In this document: piece by piece, positions 1 through 8,363 of the stretch
Layout: every line of letters starts with the position of its first letter
How positions within the stretch are numbered: the stretch's first letter is position 1
Assembly (NCBI GenBank): GCA_015487435.1
Contig: WFPU01000317.1
Location: forward strand, 1-29,316
DNA length: 29,316 bases
Source: Sulfurimonas sp.
Lineage (GTDB): Bacteria; Campylobacterota; Campylobacteria; Campylobacterales; Sulfurimonadaceae
Direction: 5' to 3'
The notes under the pieces: model-generated
What the model saw: the letters and a program-made list of their open reading frames with translations, nothing else
What the model was told of the DNA's origin: nothing
The model's database searches: none
Translations under genes and position numbers: made by a program

Positions 1-1
1 A

Positions 2-631
2 TTCCATCACATCTCAACTGATGAAGTTTATGGAACACTCACAGATGATCCAAAAGATCTCTTCACAGAAGAGACACCTTATGCTCCAAACTCTCCATAT
101 TCAGCGAGTAAAGCAAGTAGTGATATGATAGTGCGTTCCTATCAAGAGACCTATGGGCTCAATACTGTAATAACGAACTGCTCAAACAACTATGGACCAA
201 AACAGCATGATGAGAAACTTATTCCTACCATCATACGTAAATGTTTAGCAGGTGAGCCTATTCCTATCTATGGAGATGGAAAGAACATTAGAGACTGGCT
301 CTATGTGCTTGATCACTGTAAAGGGATAGATTTAGTTTATCATACTGGTAAAGAGGGAAATGTCTATAACATAGGCGGAAGAAATGAGAGAACGAATCTG
401 CAGATAGTAGATGCAATTACATTAATCTTAGATGAAAAAATACCACGACAAGATAATAAAAGCTATAAAAATCTCATAACTTTCGTAGAAGATAGAGCCG
501 GACATGACAGACGCTATGCAATAGATGCTACAAAACTTGAGAATGAACTTGGGTGGAAAGCGGATGAGAACTTTGAGAGTGGGATTATTTTAACTGTTGA
601 TTGGTATTTACAAAAGTATAATGAAAACTAA
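2..631 (+). CDS. rmlB: dTDP-glucose 4,6-dehydratase, 3' part (5' end outside window)
   Basis: RmlB converts dTDP-glucose to dTDP-4-keto-6-deoxyglucose in the cytoplasm, the second step toward dTDP-L-rhamnose. The frame is open to the left edge, so only the last 209 residues are visible and the N-terminal NAD-binding Rossmann motif is missing. The visible part contains STDEVYG, the short-chain dehydrogenase pair in PYSASKAS (Tyr and Lys four residues apart), NNYGPKQ, the RDWLYVLDH segment and a C-terminal RAGHDRRYAIDATK block, all typical of RmlB. The stop codon lies inside the start of cysD (11-nt overlap), so the two genes are probably cotranscribed. That links rhamnose precursor supply to sulfate activation. 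Rhamnosyltransferase-like enzymes near position 26249 are plausible consumers of the product. Confidence 0.95.
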   Translation, partial: FHHISTDEVYGTLTDDPKDLFTEETPYAPNSPYSASKASSDMIVRSYQETYGLNTVITNCSNNYGPKQHDEKLIPTIIRKCLAGEPIPIYGDGKNIRDWLYVLDHCKGIDLVYHTGKEGNVYNIGGRNERTNLQIVDAITLILDEKIPRQDNKSYKNLITFVEDRAGHDRRYAIDATKLENELGWKADENFESGIILTVDWYLQKYNEN

Positions 632-1532
632 AGAAAAATTAACACATTTAAAGCAGTTAGAAGCAGAATCCATTCATATTCTTCGTGAAGTGGCAACGGA
701 GTTTTCTAACCCTGTAATGATGTACTCAGTAGGAAAAGACTCTTCAGTTATGCTTCATCTTGCTATGAAAGCATTTGCCCCAGCCAAGCCTCCTTTTAAA
801 TTTTTACACGTTGATACATTGTGGAAATTTCACGAGATGATAGAGTTTCGCGATAACCGTGCAAAAGAGTTAGGATTTGACCTTGTAGTTCACTCTAACC
901 CTGAGGGTATTGCGATGAATATCTCTCCTTTTGAGCACGGTAGTAAAGTTCATACCGATATTATGAAAACAGAAGCTCTCAAACAAGCTCTCACTCAAGG
1001 CGGGTATGACGCAGTTATAGGAGGTGCGAGACGAGATGAAGAGAAGAGTCGTGCAAAGGAACGCATCTTCTCGTTTCGTGATAAACAACATAGATGGGAT
1101 CCAAAAAACCAAAGACCGGAGCTTTGGAATGTTTATAACACTGCCATTCAAAAAGGTGAGAGTGTACGAGTATTTCCTATAAGCAACTGGACAGAGCTTG
1201 ATGTTTGGCAATATATCTATTTAGAAGGCATTCTTATTCCATCACTCTACTTTGCAAAAGAGAGACCTGTAGTTGAGTATGAAGGCACTAAAATACTTGT
1301 AGATGATGAAAGAATGCCAAAAGAGCTCAGAGAAAAAGCAAAGATGGAGATGGTACGGTTTCGTACACTTGGATGCTACCCACTTACAGGTGCCATTAAT
1401 TCAACTGCATCAACACTTCCAGAGATTATCAAAGAGATGTTGCTCTCAACAAGTTCAGAGAGAGAAGGAAGACTCATAGATAAAGACCAAATAGGTTCTA
1501 TGGAAAAGAAAAAAATAGAGGGGTATTTTTAA
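621..1532 (+). CDS. cysD: Sulfate adenylyltransferase subunit 2
   Basis: This is the catalytic subunit of the heterodimeric ATP sulfurylase, which makes APS from ATP and sulfate with CysN. The start is taken at ATG 621, giving 303 residues, nearly the same as E. coli CysD (302). An in-frame ATG at 597 would add eight residues inside rmlB with no family support. Family hallmarks are LTHLKQLEAESIHI near the N-terminus, the PP-loop-like SVGKDSSVM, HTDIMKTEALKQAL, GGARRDEEKSRAKER, RWDPKNQRPELW, RFRTLGCYPLTGA and the C-terminal TSSEREGR. The gene overlaps rmlB upstream and its TAA overlaps the cysN ATG (TAATG), indicating translational coupling. No PAPS reductase (cysH) or sulfite reductase (cysIJ) gene is adjacent, so the product may feed sulfation rather than cysteine synthesis. 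That point is an inference. Confidence 0.97.
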   Translation: MKTKEKLTHLKQLEAESIHILREVATEFSNPVMMYSVGKDSSVMLHLAMKAFAPAKPPFKFLHVDTLWKFHEMIEFRDNRAKELGFDLVVHSNPEGIAMNISPFEHGSKVHTDIMKTEALKQALTQGGYDAVIGGARRDEEKSRAKERIFSFRDKQHRWDPKNQRPELWNVYNTAIQKGESVRVFPISNWTELDVWQYIYLEGILIPSLYFAKERPVVEYEGTKILVDDERMPKELREKAKMEMVRFRTLGCYPLTGAINSTASTLPEIIKEMLLSTSSEREGRLIDKDQIGSMEKKKIEGYF

Positions 1533-2971
1533 TGAGTACAAAAAATGAAAAAATAGCTCTTGACATAGAGGCGTATTTAAAAGAGCATGAGAACAAAGAT
1601 ATGCTCCGCTTTTTAACTTGTGGAAGTGTTGATGATGGAAAATCCACATTAATTGGTCGTATGCTTTACGATAGTAAGATGATATTTGATGATCAACTCA
1701 GTGCTGCTGAGAGTGAGAGTGAAAAGTATGGCACAACAGGTGAGAAGATAGACATGGCTCTGCTTGTTGATGGTTTGCAGAGTGAGAGAGAGCAGGGCAT
1801 TACCATAGATGTAGCATACAGATTTTTTACTACTGAAAATAGAAAGTTTATCATAGCAGATACCCCAGGACATGAACAATACACCAGAAATATGGTTACA
1901 GGTGCAAGTACAGCTGATGTAGCCATCATATTAATAGATGCGCGTAAAGGTATTCTTACTCAAACAAGAAGACACAGTTTTATCGTAAATCTTCTTGGAA
2001 TTGAGCATGTCATAGTAGCTATAAATAAGATGGATTTAGTCGATTTTTCTCAAGATGTCTTTAATGAAATTAAGCAGGCATATGGTGAACTTGCAGATGA
2101 ATTAGGAATTAAAAATACATACTACATACCACTGAGTGCACTCAATGGCGATAATGTTGTAGATAGAAGCACACATACCCCTTGGCATACTGGTAAGCCG
2201 CTTTTAGAGCTACTAGACAATATGGATATCTCAAAAGAGATAAAAGAAGAAGATTTTAGATTTGCTGTACAGTATGTAAACCGTCCGAACTTAGACTTTA
2301 GAGGTTTTTGTGGTACGATTGCTAGTGGAAGTGTAAAAGTTGGCGATGATATAACGGTTCTGCCATCTGGAAAAACTACAAAAATCAAAAGCATCATTAA
2401 TGCAGGTGATATTACAGAAAAAAATAGAGAAGCGACTACCAAAGAAGCCTATGCCCCAATGGCAATTACCATCACTACAAAAGATGAAGTAGACATTAGC
2501 CGTGGTGATATGCTTGTTCACACTAAGGCACTCCCAAGAGTCTCAAACTCTCTTAAAGTGATGCTTGTATGGATGGATGAATCATCTATGCAGGTAGGGA
2601 AAACCTATGACATTAAAAGAGGCACTTCTGTAATGCCGGGAGTATTTGAGCATATAAACTATAAAATCGATGTAAATACATATGAAAGAACAGAAGTTGA
2701 AAAGCTAGAACTTAACGACATAGCTTCATGTAAAATGGTACTCACTCGCCCAATAGCAGCAGACAAGTACAAAGAGAATCGCCAAACAGGAAGCTTTATA
2801 GTCGTTGACAGAATTACAAACAATACTGTTGGTGCTGGAATGATTGTCGATGTGGCTAAAAGAGAAGAAGAGACAAAAGTAAAAGTTCATAGAGAATACA
2901 CAGAGGCTGAGATAGCACTTAACAAATATATACGAGAGAACTTTCCTGAGTGGAATTGTAAAGAAGTGTAA
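1532..2971 (+). CDS. cysN: Sulfate adenylyltransferase subunit 1 (GTPase)
   Basis: CysN is the regulatory GTPase of ATP sulfurylase: GTP hydrolysis drives APS formation by CysD. The 479-residue protein matches the usual CysN length of about 475. G1 is GSVDDGKS (residues 31-38), G3 is DTPGHEQ (110-116) and G4 is NKMD (165-168). The EF-Tu-like beta-barrel domains follow, with FRGFCGTIASGSVKVGD and RPIAADKYKENRQTGSF. There is no C-terminal APS kinase domain, so this is not a CysNC fusion. Kinase activity is instead supplied by the next two genes. The start overlaps the cysD stop, and the last base of its stop codon is the first base of the downstream start codon (TAATG), so the whole block behaves as one translationally coupled operon. 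Confidence 0.97.
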   Translation: MSTKNEKIALDIEAYLKEHENKDMLRFLTCGSVDDGKSTLIGRMLYDSKMIFDDQLSAAESESEKYGTTGEKIDMALLVDGLQSEREQGITIDVAYRFFTTENRKFIIADTPGHEQYTRNMVTGASTADVAIILIDARKGILTQTRRHSFIVNLLGIEHVIVAINKMDLVDFSQDVFNEIKQAYGELADELGIKNTYYIPLSALNGDNVVDRSTHTPWHTGKPLLELLDNMDISKEIKEEDFRFAVQYVNRPNLDFRGFCGTIASGSVKVGDDITVLPSGKTTKIKSIINAGDITEKNREATTKEAYAPMAITITTKDEVDISRGDMLVHTKALPRVSNSLKVMLVWMDESSMQVGKTYDIKRGTSVMPGVFEHINYKIDVNTYERTEVEKLELNDIASCKMVLTRPIAADKYKENRQTGSFIVVDRITNNTVGAGMIVDVAKREEETKVKVHREYTEAEIALNKYIRENFPEWNCKEV

Positions 2972-3696
2972 TGTATAAAGAGACAAATCTTCGTTCTATT
3001 GCCAAAGGAGTTTCATGGAGAGTAGTGGCTACCTCTACGACTATGGGCATTGTTTATGTCTTCTTTGGGAATCTTGAACTTGCCATAGCAACAGGGGTAT
3101 TGGAAACTGCTGCTAAAGTCGGACTCTATTGGGGGCATGAAAAAGTTTGGCAGAGAGTAAGGTGGGGCAAAAAGAGAATTGATCCATTTAACCTTTGGTT
3201 TACAGGTTTGCCTTTAAGTGGAAAAACTACTATAGCTGATCGAGTCTATGAAGAGCTGCAAAAGCTTCATATTCCATTAGAGAGAATAGACTCTAAAGAT
3301 ATTAGAGAACTTGTACCAGACATAGGATACACAAGAGAAGATAGAAACAGACATATGAAGCGTATTGGGCATTTGGTAAAGACTCTTCAAAACAACTCAG
3401 TTTCAACTATTTGCTCGTTTGTATCGCCTTACAGAGAAAGCAGAAAAGCTATAAGAGAAATGGTACAAAACAATGTTGTTGTTTATGTCAAAGCGGATAT
3501 AGAGACATGTAAAAAAAGAGATTATAAAGGTGTATACAAAAAAGCACTGAAAGGAGAGTTACAGAACTTTTCAGGTGTGAATGATGTCTATGAAGAGCCG
3601 CAACATGCTGAGATAGTGATAGATACAGATAAACTCAGTGTTGATGAAGCGGTAGAGATAATAGTAAAATACATAAAGAAGAATAATGTCAAATAG
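2971..3696 (+). CDS. DUF2061 membrane domain fused to a divergent APS-kinase-like domain
   Basis: The 241-residue protein has two parts. Residues 1-66 match DUF2061: KGVSWRVVATSTT, a hydrophobic hairpin, then ETAAKVGLYWGHEKVWQRVRWG. Residues 72-241 are an APS kinase fold with P-loop GLPLSGKTT (79-87), a conserved Ser in FVSPYR (Ser152) and KGVYKKA. Compared with canonical CysC, several substrate-site residues differ: DGDNxR has become DSKDIR (107-112), and the Asn of the DRxEN motif is replaced by His128. The stop overlaps the following true cysC by 11 nt. The DUF2061 part probably anchors the kinase at the inner membrane. Options are a membrane-tethered APS kinase that channels PAPS to envelope sulfotransferases, a regulatory partner of CysC, or a kinase for another small molecule. 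The fold is certain; the substrate is not. Confidence 0.85.
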   Translation: MYKETNLRSIAKGVSWRVVATSTTMGIVYVFFGNLELAIATGVLETAAKVGLYWGHEKVWQRVRWGKKRIDPFNLWFTGLPLSGKTTIADRVYEELQKLHIPLERIDSKDIRELVPDIGYTREDRNRHMKRIGHLVKTLQNNSVSTICSFVSPYRESRKAIREMVQNNVVVYVKADIETCKKRDYKGVYKKALKGELQNFSGVNDVYEEPQHAEIVIDTDKLSVDEAVEIIVKYIKKNNVK

Positions 3697-4291
3697 TAAA
3701 AATATAGTCTGGCATGACCATCATGTCTCAAAACAGCAACGTGCAAAACTAAAAGAGCAAAAGCCATGCATTCTCTGGTTTACAGGGCTCAGTGGCAGTG
3801 GCAAGTCAACTATTGCCAATGCAGTAGAACTCAAGCTCAATGAACTAGGGAAACATACCTACCTTTTAGACGGTGATAATATCCGCATGGGTTTAAATAA
3901 AGGACTTGGCTTTTCAGATAATGATAGAGTTGAAAATATCAGAAGAATAAGAGAAGTGAGTAAACTCTTTGTAGATGCCGGACTTATAGTGCTTACAGCT
4001 TTCATATCTCCTTTTCAGCAAGAGCGTGACAAAGTGAGAAACTTAGTAGAAGAGGGTGAATTTATAGAAATATTCATCGATACTCCGCTTAAAGTTTGTG
4101 AAGGTCGTGATCCAAAAGGCTTATATAAAAAAGCGAGAGATGGAGAGATCCCAAACTTTACCGGAATATCCTCTCCTTATGAAGTACCAACCAAAGCAGA
4201 AGTTCACATCAAAAACGATAAAATGAGCATCGATGAATGTGTAGAAAAAATTATAGAGTATTTAAAAAATAGAAGGTATTTAGAGTGTTAA
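3686..4291 (+). CDS. cysC: Adenylylsulfate (APS) kinase
   Basis: CysC phosphorylates APS at the 3' hydroxyl to make PAPS, the universal sulfate donor. The 201-residue protein has the same length as E. coli CysC and the full motif set: WHDHHVSKQQR at the N-terminus, P-loop GLSGSGKS (34-41), DGDNIR (62-67), GFSDNDRVENIRR, AFISPF with the conserved Ser108, and GRDPKGLYKKAR. It begins inside the upstream DUF2061-kinase gene and its stop overlaps the cysQ start by 7 nt. Because this copy looks fully competent, the upstream homologue is free to have a specialised role. PAPS made here has no visible reductase in the window but two candidate sulfotransferases, at 18082 and 19769. Confidence 0.97.
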   Translation: MSNSKNIVWHDHHVSKQQRAKLKEQKPCILWFTGLSGSGKSTIANAVELKLNELGKHTYLLDGDNIRMGLNKGLGFSDNDRVENIRRIREVSKLFVDAGLIVLTAFISPFQQERDKVRNLVEEGEFIEIFIDTPLKVCEGRDPKGLYKKARDGEIPNFTGISSPYEVPTKAEVHIKNDKMSIDECVEKIIEYLKNRRYLEC

Positions 4292-5040
4292 GAAATATAG
4301 AATTAGAGAAGATTGTTACCATTGCTAAAGAAGCAGGTGATGCCATCCTGAAAATATATAAAAAAGATTTTACTGTAGAGTATAAAGATGATAAATCACC
4401 ACTAACAGAGGCAGACACTAAAGCAAATGAGATAATCTGTACTAAATTAGAAAAACTTTACCCAAACATTCCAATAATGTCTGAAGAAAATAAGCAGACA
4501 GATTATACAGTAAGAAAAAACTGGAAATACTACTGGTGCATAGACCCCATAGACGGTACAAAAGAGTTCATCAAGAAAAATGGAGAATTTACGGTAAATA
4601 TAGCACTCATACATAAAGATACACCAGTTTTAGGTGTAGTCTATGCTCCTGCTATAGATGAGATGTATAAAGCAAAAAAAGGTGAAGGTGCCTTTAAAAA
4701 CGGGGAAAAGTTACCATTGAAAATAAACCAACATCCAGAAAAAAAACTCCATGTTGTCGCTTCAAAATCTCACTTATCCCAAGAGACACAAGAGTTTATT
4801 GACAACTTAGAGACAAAAGAGATAGAACAAGTAAGTAAAGGAAGCTCTCTTAAGCTTTGCATGGTTGCAACTGGTGAGGCAGACATATACCCTAGACTAG
4901 CTCCTACCATGGAGTGGGATACAGCAGCAGCTGATGCTATAGTGAGAGAAGCAGGTAAGATGAATTACTCGTACGAAACTAATCAGCCAATGATTTACAA
5001 TAAAAAAAACCTGTTCAATCCTTGGTTTGTTGTTAAATAA
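4285..5040 (+). CDS. cysQ: 3'(2'),5'-bisphosphate nucleotidase (PAP phosphatase)
   Basis: CysQ hydrolyses PAP, the inhibitory by-product of PAPS-dependent sulfotransferases or PAPS reductase, to AMP. It belongs to the lithium-sensitive inositol monophosphatase superfamily. Metal ligands are visible as SEEN (66-69), DPIDGT (87-92) and EWD with Asp212. The length of 251 residues is typical. Translation starts at GTG 4285, preceded by the RBS-like AGAAGG at 4271-4276 with an 8-nt spacer. The overlap with cysC argues for stoichiometric cotranslation. Adjacency of a PAP phosphatase to PAPS synthesis genes is expected for either assimilation or sulfation. With sulfotransferases downstream and no reductase visible, I favour sulfation. 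This gene closes the first operon; no hairpin terminator was seen after it. Confidence 0.95.
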   Translation: MLRNIELEKIVTIAKEAGDAILKIYKKDFTVEYKDDKSPLTEADTKANEIICTKLEKLYPNIPIMSEENKQTDYTVRKNWKYYWCIDPIDGTKEFIKKNGEFTVNIALIHKDTPVLGVVYAPAIDEMYKAKKGEGAFKNGEKLPLKINQHPEKKLHVVASKSHLSQETQEFIDNLETKEIEQVSKGSSLKLCMVATGEADIYPRLAPTMEWDTAAADAIVREAGKMNYSYETNQPMIYNKKNLFNPWFVVK

Positions 5041-5054
5041 TATAACATTTATGG

Positions 5055-5060
5055 TAAAAT
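5055..5060 (+). promoter_or_regulatory. Probable -10 box (TAAAAT) of the gspG operon
   Basis: TAAAAT is preceded by GG rather than TG and lies in the short gap after cysQ. A transcript would begin near 5067. That leaves almost no leader for an ATG at 5073 but a normal leader for ATG 5091, which supports the later gspG start. No clear -35 hexamer was seen, as is common in Campylobacterota. Confidence 0.5.
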
Positions 5061-5090
5061 TTTATATAAAATATGGAGAAATACTATAGT

Positions 5091-5516
5091 ATGAGAAGAA
5101 AAAATCAATTTAGAAAAGCTTTTACTCTTGTGGAACTTTTAGTTGTTATTGTTATTATTGCCTTATTATCATCATTGGTTGCACCAAAGTTTTTTGGTAA
5201 ACTCGACACCGCAAAAGTTAAAACTGCAAATACACAGATGCAGATGTTATCACAAGCTCTTGATGGATTTCGATTAGATGTTGGTCGTTATCCCACAACA
5301 CAAGAAGGCCTTAAAATTTTATGGGCAAAAGACTCATCTTTAAAGAATTGGGATGGACCTTATCTTCCAAAAGCTGTAAAAGAGGATCCTTGGGGTTATC
5401 CATATCACTATAAAAGCCCAGGAAAGAATTCAGAGCCTTATGATCTTTACCATCTAGGTTCTGATGGAAAAGAAGGTGGTAGTGATGATGCTAAAGATGT
5501 ATCAGTGTGGGAATAG
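5091..5516 (+). CDS. gspG: Type II secretion major pseudopilin GspG
   Basis: GspG is the main subunit of the periplasmic T2SS pseudopilus. From ATG 5091 the protein is 141 residues with a short basic leader and the prepilin peptidase site RKA|FTLVELLVV, including Glu at +5, followed by a hydrophobic helix. GRYPTTQEGL, NWDGPYL and the C-terminal LGSDGKEGGSDDA loop are GspG hallmarks; the last matches the calcium-binding loop of the family. I chose 5091 over the in-frame ATG at 5073 because GGAGA at 5076-5080 sits 10 nt upstream and the likely promoter is too close to 5073. The stop abuts the gspE start directly. The matching prepilin peptidase (GspO/PilD) is not in this window. Confidence 0.93.
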   Translation: MRRKNQFRKAFTLVELLVVIVIIALLSSLVAPKFFGKLDTAKVKTANTQMQMLSQALDGFRLDVGRYPTTQEGLKILWAKDSSLKNWDGPYLPKAVKEDPWGYPYHYKSPGKNSEPYDLYHLGSDGKEGGSDDAKDVSVWE

Positions 5517-7151
5517 ATGCAGAAATTTGAAGATATTTTATTAGCAGAAAAGAAGTGTACAAAAGAGGATATTGAACAAGCCTATAGTATTCGTAAAGAA
5601 TATGGTGGTCAAATTGGAAATATACTTTTAAACCTTGGATCGATTTCAGATATAGTCTATGTTGAAGTGTTGGCTAAACAATATGGTTTCAAACTTTATA
5701 AATCGTTTCAAGAAGAGCCAAGCGTTGTAAACATAGAAGGAATTGTTACTGAGTATTTTATTGCAAATAATATTTTTCCAATAAAACAAGACGAAAAGAA
5801 CTTGTACGTTGTCACGCATGACCCTCTGCAAAGTTCTGTATTGGCCACTATCGAATCAGCTGTAAAAAAACAGTTAATTATCTATTTAGCGACTGAAGAA
5901 GAGTTACGCCAAATTAAAGAACTTTATGAAAGAAGTGATGAAGAGGATGAAGAAGATATCTTTGAAGATGAAGTAGACAAACTCAAAGAACTTGCTTCTG
6001 AAGCACCTGTTATTAAACTGGTAAACAATATCTTTTCAAAGGCTGTCAACGCTTATGTTTCAGATATCCATTTTGAGTCATATAAACATGGAATTAAAGT
6101 TCGTTTTCGCATTGATGGTGTTTTACAAACGATAGATACCATTCCAAATAAACTTAAACAAGCAGTTACCGCAAGATTAAAACTGATTTCAAAGATGAAT
6201 ATTTCAGAAAACAGGCTTCCACAAGATGGTCGTATTAGTATTAAAATATCTTCTCAAGAGATAGACATTCGTTCTTCATCAGTACCTACAGCATTTGGAG
6301 AGAGTTTTGTTTTAAGATTTTTAGGCAATGATGCTATTGACTTAAATATTGACAATATGGGATTTCATCAAGATAATCTCAAATTACTCAAAGAGATGTT
6401 AAAAAAACCAAATGGCATCTTGCTGACAACAGGACCAACGGGGAGTGGTAAGACTTCTACACTGTATGCTGCACTTAATTATATTAATAGTGATGCTATA
6501 AAGATTATAACTGTTGAAGATCCCGTGGAGTATCAACTTGACGGAATTAGTCAAATACAGGTAAAAGCAAACATCGATTACACTTTTGCTAATGCCTTAC
6601 GTTCTATTTTACGTCAAGATCCAGATGTAATCCTTATCGGTGAGATTCGTGATACAGAAACAGCAAAAATAGCGATACAGTCAGCCTTAACAGGGCACTT
6701 AGTGCTTTCAACTTTACATACTAACTCAGCCATAGGTGCGATTTCAAGACTTTTAGATATGGATATGGAATACTTTTTATTGAAGTCATCAATAGTTGGC
6801 TTAATGGCACAAAGACTAACAAGACGCCTTTGTGTACATTGCAAAGAGTCCGTAGAAGTGACACCTGCACAAAAAAATGCTTACAATATTGATAAACTTA
6901 AAAATTATATTGAATCAGCGTATAATCCCTGTAGAGCAGTTGGATGCAAAGAATGTAACTATACTGGTTATAAAGGAAGAATGCCAATTATGGAAATAAT
7001 TCCATTTGATGATGCTGTCATAAAAGAACTTGATAAAGATAAAGATTTTAAAGATATACGAAAATTAGGTTATAGAACACTTCAAGATGATGCTGTTATA
7101 AAATTTTTAGAGGGAAGTATTTCTCTTGATGAAGTTGCAAAACTTGCATAA
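5517..7151 (+). CDS. gspE: Type II secretion ATPase GspE
   Basis: GspE is the cytoplasmic hexameric ATPase that powers pseudopilus assembly, docking on GspL and GspF. The 544-residue protein has an N-terminal GspE/PilB-type helical domain (about 1-130), an acidic linker (140-152), then the AAA-like core. That core contains Walker A GPTGSGKT (306-313), aspartate box EDPVEY, Walker B VILIGEIRD (371-379) and His box HLVLSTLHTN (394-403). The zinc-binding tetracysteine is present as C439/C442 and C477/C480, with an extra Cys472. Homologous PilB proteins share this architecture. The neighbouring pseudopilins and GspD, with the sequence GHLVLSTLHTN next to the Cys module, favour T2SS. It begins immediately after the gspG stop codon. 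Confidence 0.95.
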   Translation: MQKFEDILLAEKKCTKEDIEQAYSIRKEYGGQIGNILLNLGSISDIVYVEVLAKQYGFKLYKSFQEEPSVVNIEGIVTEYFIANNIFPIKQDEKNLYVVTHDPLQSSVLATIESAVKKQLIIYLATEEELRQIKELYERSDEEDEEDIFEDEVDKLKELASEAPVIKLVNNIFSKAVNAYVSDIHFESYKHGIKVRFRIDGVLQTIDTIPNKLKQAVTARLKLISKMNISENRLPQDGRISIKISSQEIDIRSSSVPTAFGESFVLRFLGNDAIDLNIDNMGFHQDNLKLLKEMLKKPNGILLTTGPTGSGKTSTLYAALNYINSDAIKIITVEDPVEYQLDGISQIQVKANIDYTFANALRSILRQDPDVILIGEIRDTETAKIAIQSALTGHLVLSTLHTNSAIGAISRLLDMDMEYFLLKSSIVGLMAQRLTRRLCVHCKESVEVTPAQKNAYNIDKLKNYIESAYNPCRAVGCKECNYTGYKGRMPIMEIIPFDDAVIKELDKDKDFKDIRKLGYRTLQDDAVIKFLEGSISLDEVAKLA

Positions 7152-7163
7152 TGGGTAGTTTCT

Positions 7164-8363
7164 ATGAAATCAATTTTTGAGTATGAAGCAGTTATAGCAA
7201 GTGGCGAAGTAATTCAAGGCTCTTTTGCCGGCACAAAAGAAGAGTTTGAGATAATGCTTCAAAAAAAGAAGTTATTGCTCACAAGTGTGAAAGAGACAAA
7301 AGAAAAAGTTGATAATTCAAAATTTACTCAAGATGATTTTTTAGCATTTATTGAAGAGCTGTATTATCTTACTAAGTCAGGAATGCCATTAGATAAGGCT
7401 ATTAAAGTACTTTCTCAAACAACAAAAAAAATAGCATATAAAAGAATTTTAAAAACTATTTTAGAGGAGCTAAAAGCGGGTGAACAGTTATCTTTAGCGT
7501 TAAAAAAAGCACTTAAAGATGAAAACATTACTATTGATTCTCTTGCTATTAGTTTCATCTCTACAGCAGAAGAAGTGGGCTCAGTCACAACAGGACTTCA
7601 TCAACTTTTTGAATATTTGACTTTTCAAAAGAAGATTCGTAGTGATGTAAAACAGGCTCTTTCTTACCCAATTTTTTTGGTAGGTATGAGTATTGTTGTC
7701 TCTTTTTTAATCTTTTTTCTTATCATCCCTCGGTTTTCTACTATCTTTTCAGCAGATGAGTTTGCACAACTTCCAGCCATCTCTTACGCAGTGCTCTCTA
7801 CTGGTAAGTTTTTAAATGCACATATGAGTGAAGCATTTTTAGTTATTGGTGTTTTTGTTGGCGGGCTTGTTATATTTTTTAAAAAGGTGAACATCCCATG
7901 GATGAGTATTTTTTATAAAGTTCCGAAACTCTCAGCTATTATCATAGATTTACAGCTTACTATTGTTTATAGTGCATTAAGTACGATGCTTGTAGGTGGC
8001 CTAGAAATAGATAGAGCTTTAAAACAACTTCAATCTGTTTCCTTGCTCCCAGAATTAAAAAACCTACTAAAAACAGCACTTTTTGAGATAAAGCGAGGGC
8101 AAAAACTAAGTGATGTATTTGCTATGAGTAGTATCATCCCCGCAAGTGACATCGCCCTTTTGTATGTTGGTGAGAGTAGTGCTTCACTTGCAGAAGTTTT
8201 TAAATCACTCTCTGTAAGACACAGCGAAGCATTTAGTGCAAATGTGAAAAAAATCTTGGCTATTTTAGAACCAGCCGTCATTGTAGGGCTTGGAATATTT
8301 ATAGCCATCATCGTTGTTGCCATTATGATGGCTGTTATGAGTATGACAGACATGGTTGGCTAA
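7164..8363 (+). CDS. gspF: Type II secretion inner-membrane platform protein GspF
   Basis: GspF is the polytopic inner-membrane protein thought to couple GspE rotation or motion to pseudopilin insertion. The 399 residues show the two-repeat T2SSF layout. The N-terminal segment is soluble (YEAVIASGEVIQG at the start), followed by FIEELYYLTKSGMPLDKAI and a membrane segment around ALSYPIFLVGMSIVVSFLIF. A second helix (AFLVIGVFVGGLVIF) follows, then the second cytoplasmic repeat (LSTMLVGGLEIDRALK, VGESSASLAEVF) and a last helix near the C-terminus. Length and topology are standard. It follows gspE by 12 nt, and its end overlaps the next pseudopilin start by 8 nt. Confidence 0.94.
   Translation: MKSIFEYEAVIASGEVIQGSFAGTKEEFEIMLQKKKLLLTSVKETKEKVDNSKFTQDDFLAFIEELYYLTKSGMPLDKAIKVLSQTTKKIAYKRILKTILEELKAGEQLSLALKKALKDENITIDSLAISFISTAEEVGSVTTGLHQLFEYLTFQKKIRSDVKQALSYPIFLVGMSIVVSFLIFFLIIPRFSTIFSADEFAQLPAISYAVLSTGKFLNAHMSEAFLVIGVFVGGLVIFFKKVNIPWMSIFYKVPKLSAIIIDLQLTIVYSALSTMLVGGLEIDRALKQLQSVSLLPELKNLLKTALFEIKRGQKLSDVFAMSSIIPASDIALLYVGESSASLAEVFKSLSVRHSEAFSANVKKILAILEPAVIVGLGIFIAIIVVAIMMAVMSMTDMVG

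Noticed and set aside
597..620. Upstream start for cysD at ATG 597
   Set aside because: It adds residues with no match to the CysD N-terminus; ATG 621 gives the family length.
870..1211. 113-residue open frame antisense to cysD
   Set aside because: It lies wholly inside cysD, which is conserved end to end. No promoter, RBS or recognised domain supports the antisense frame.
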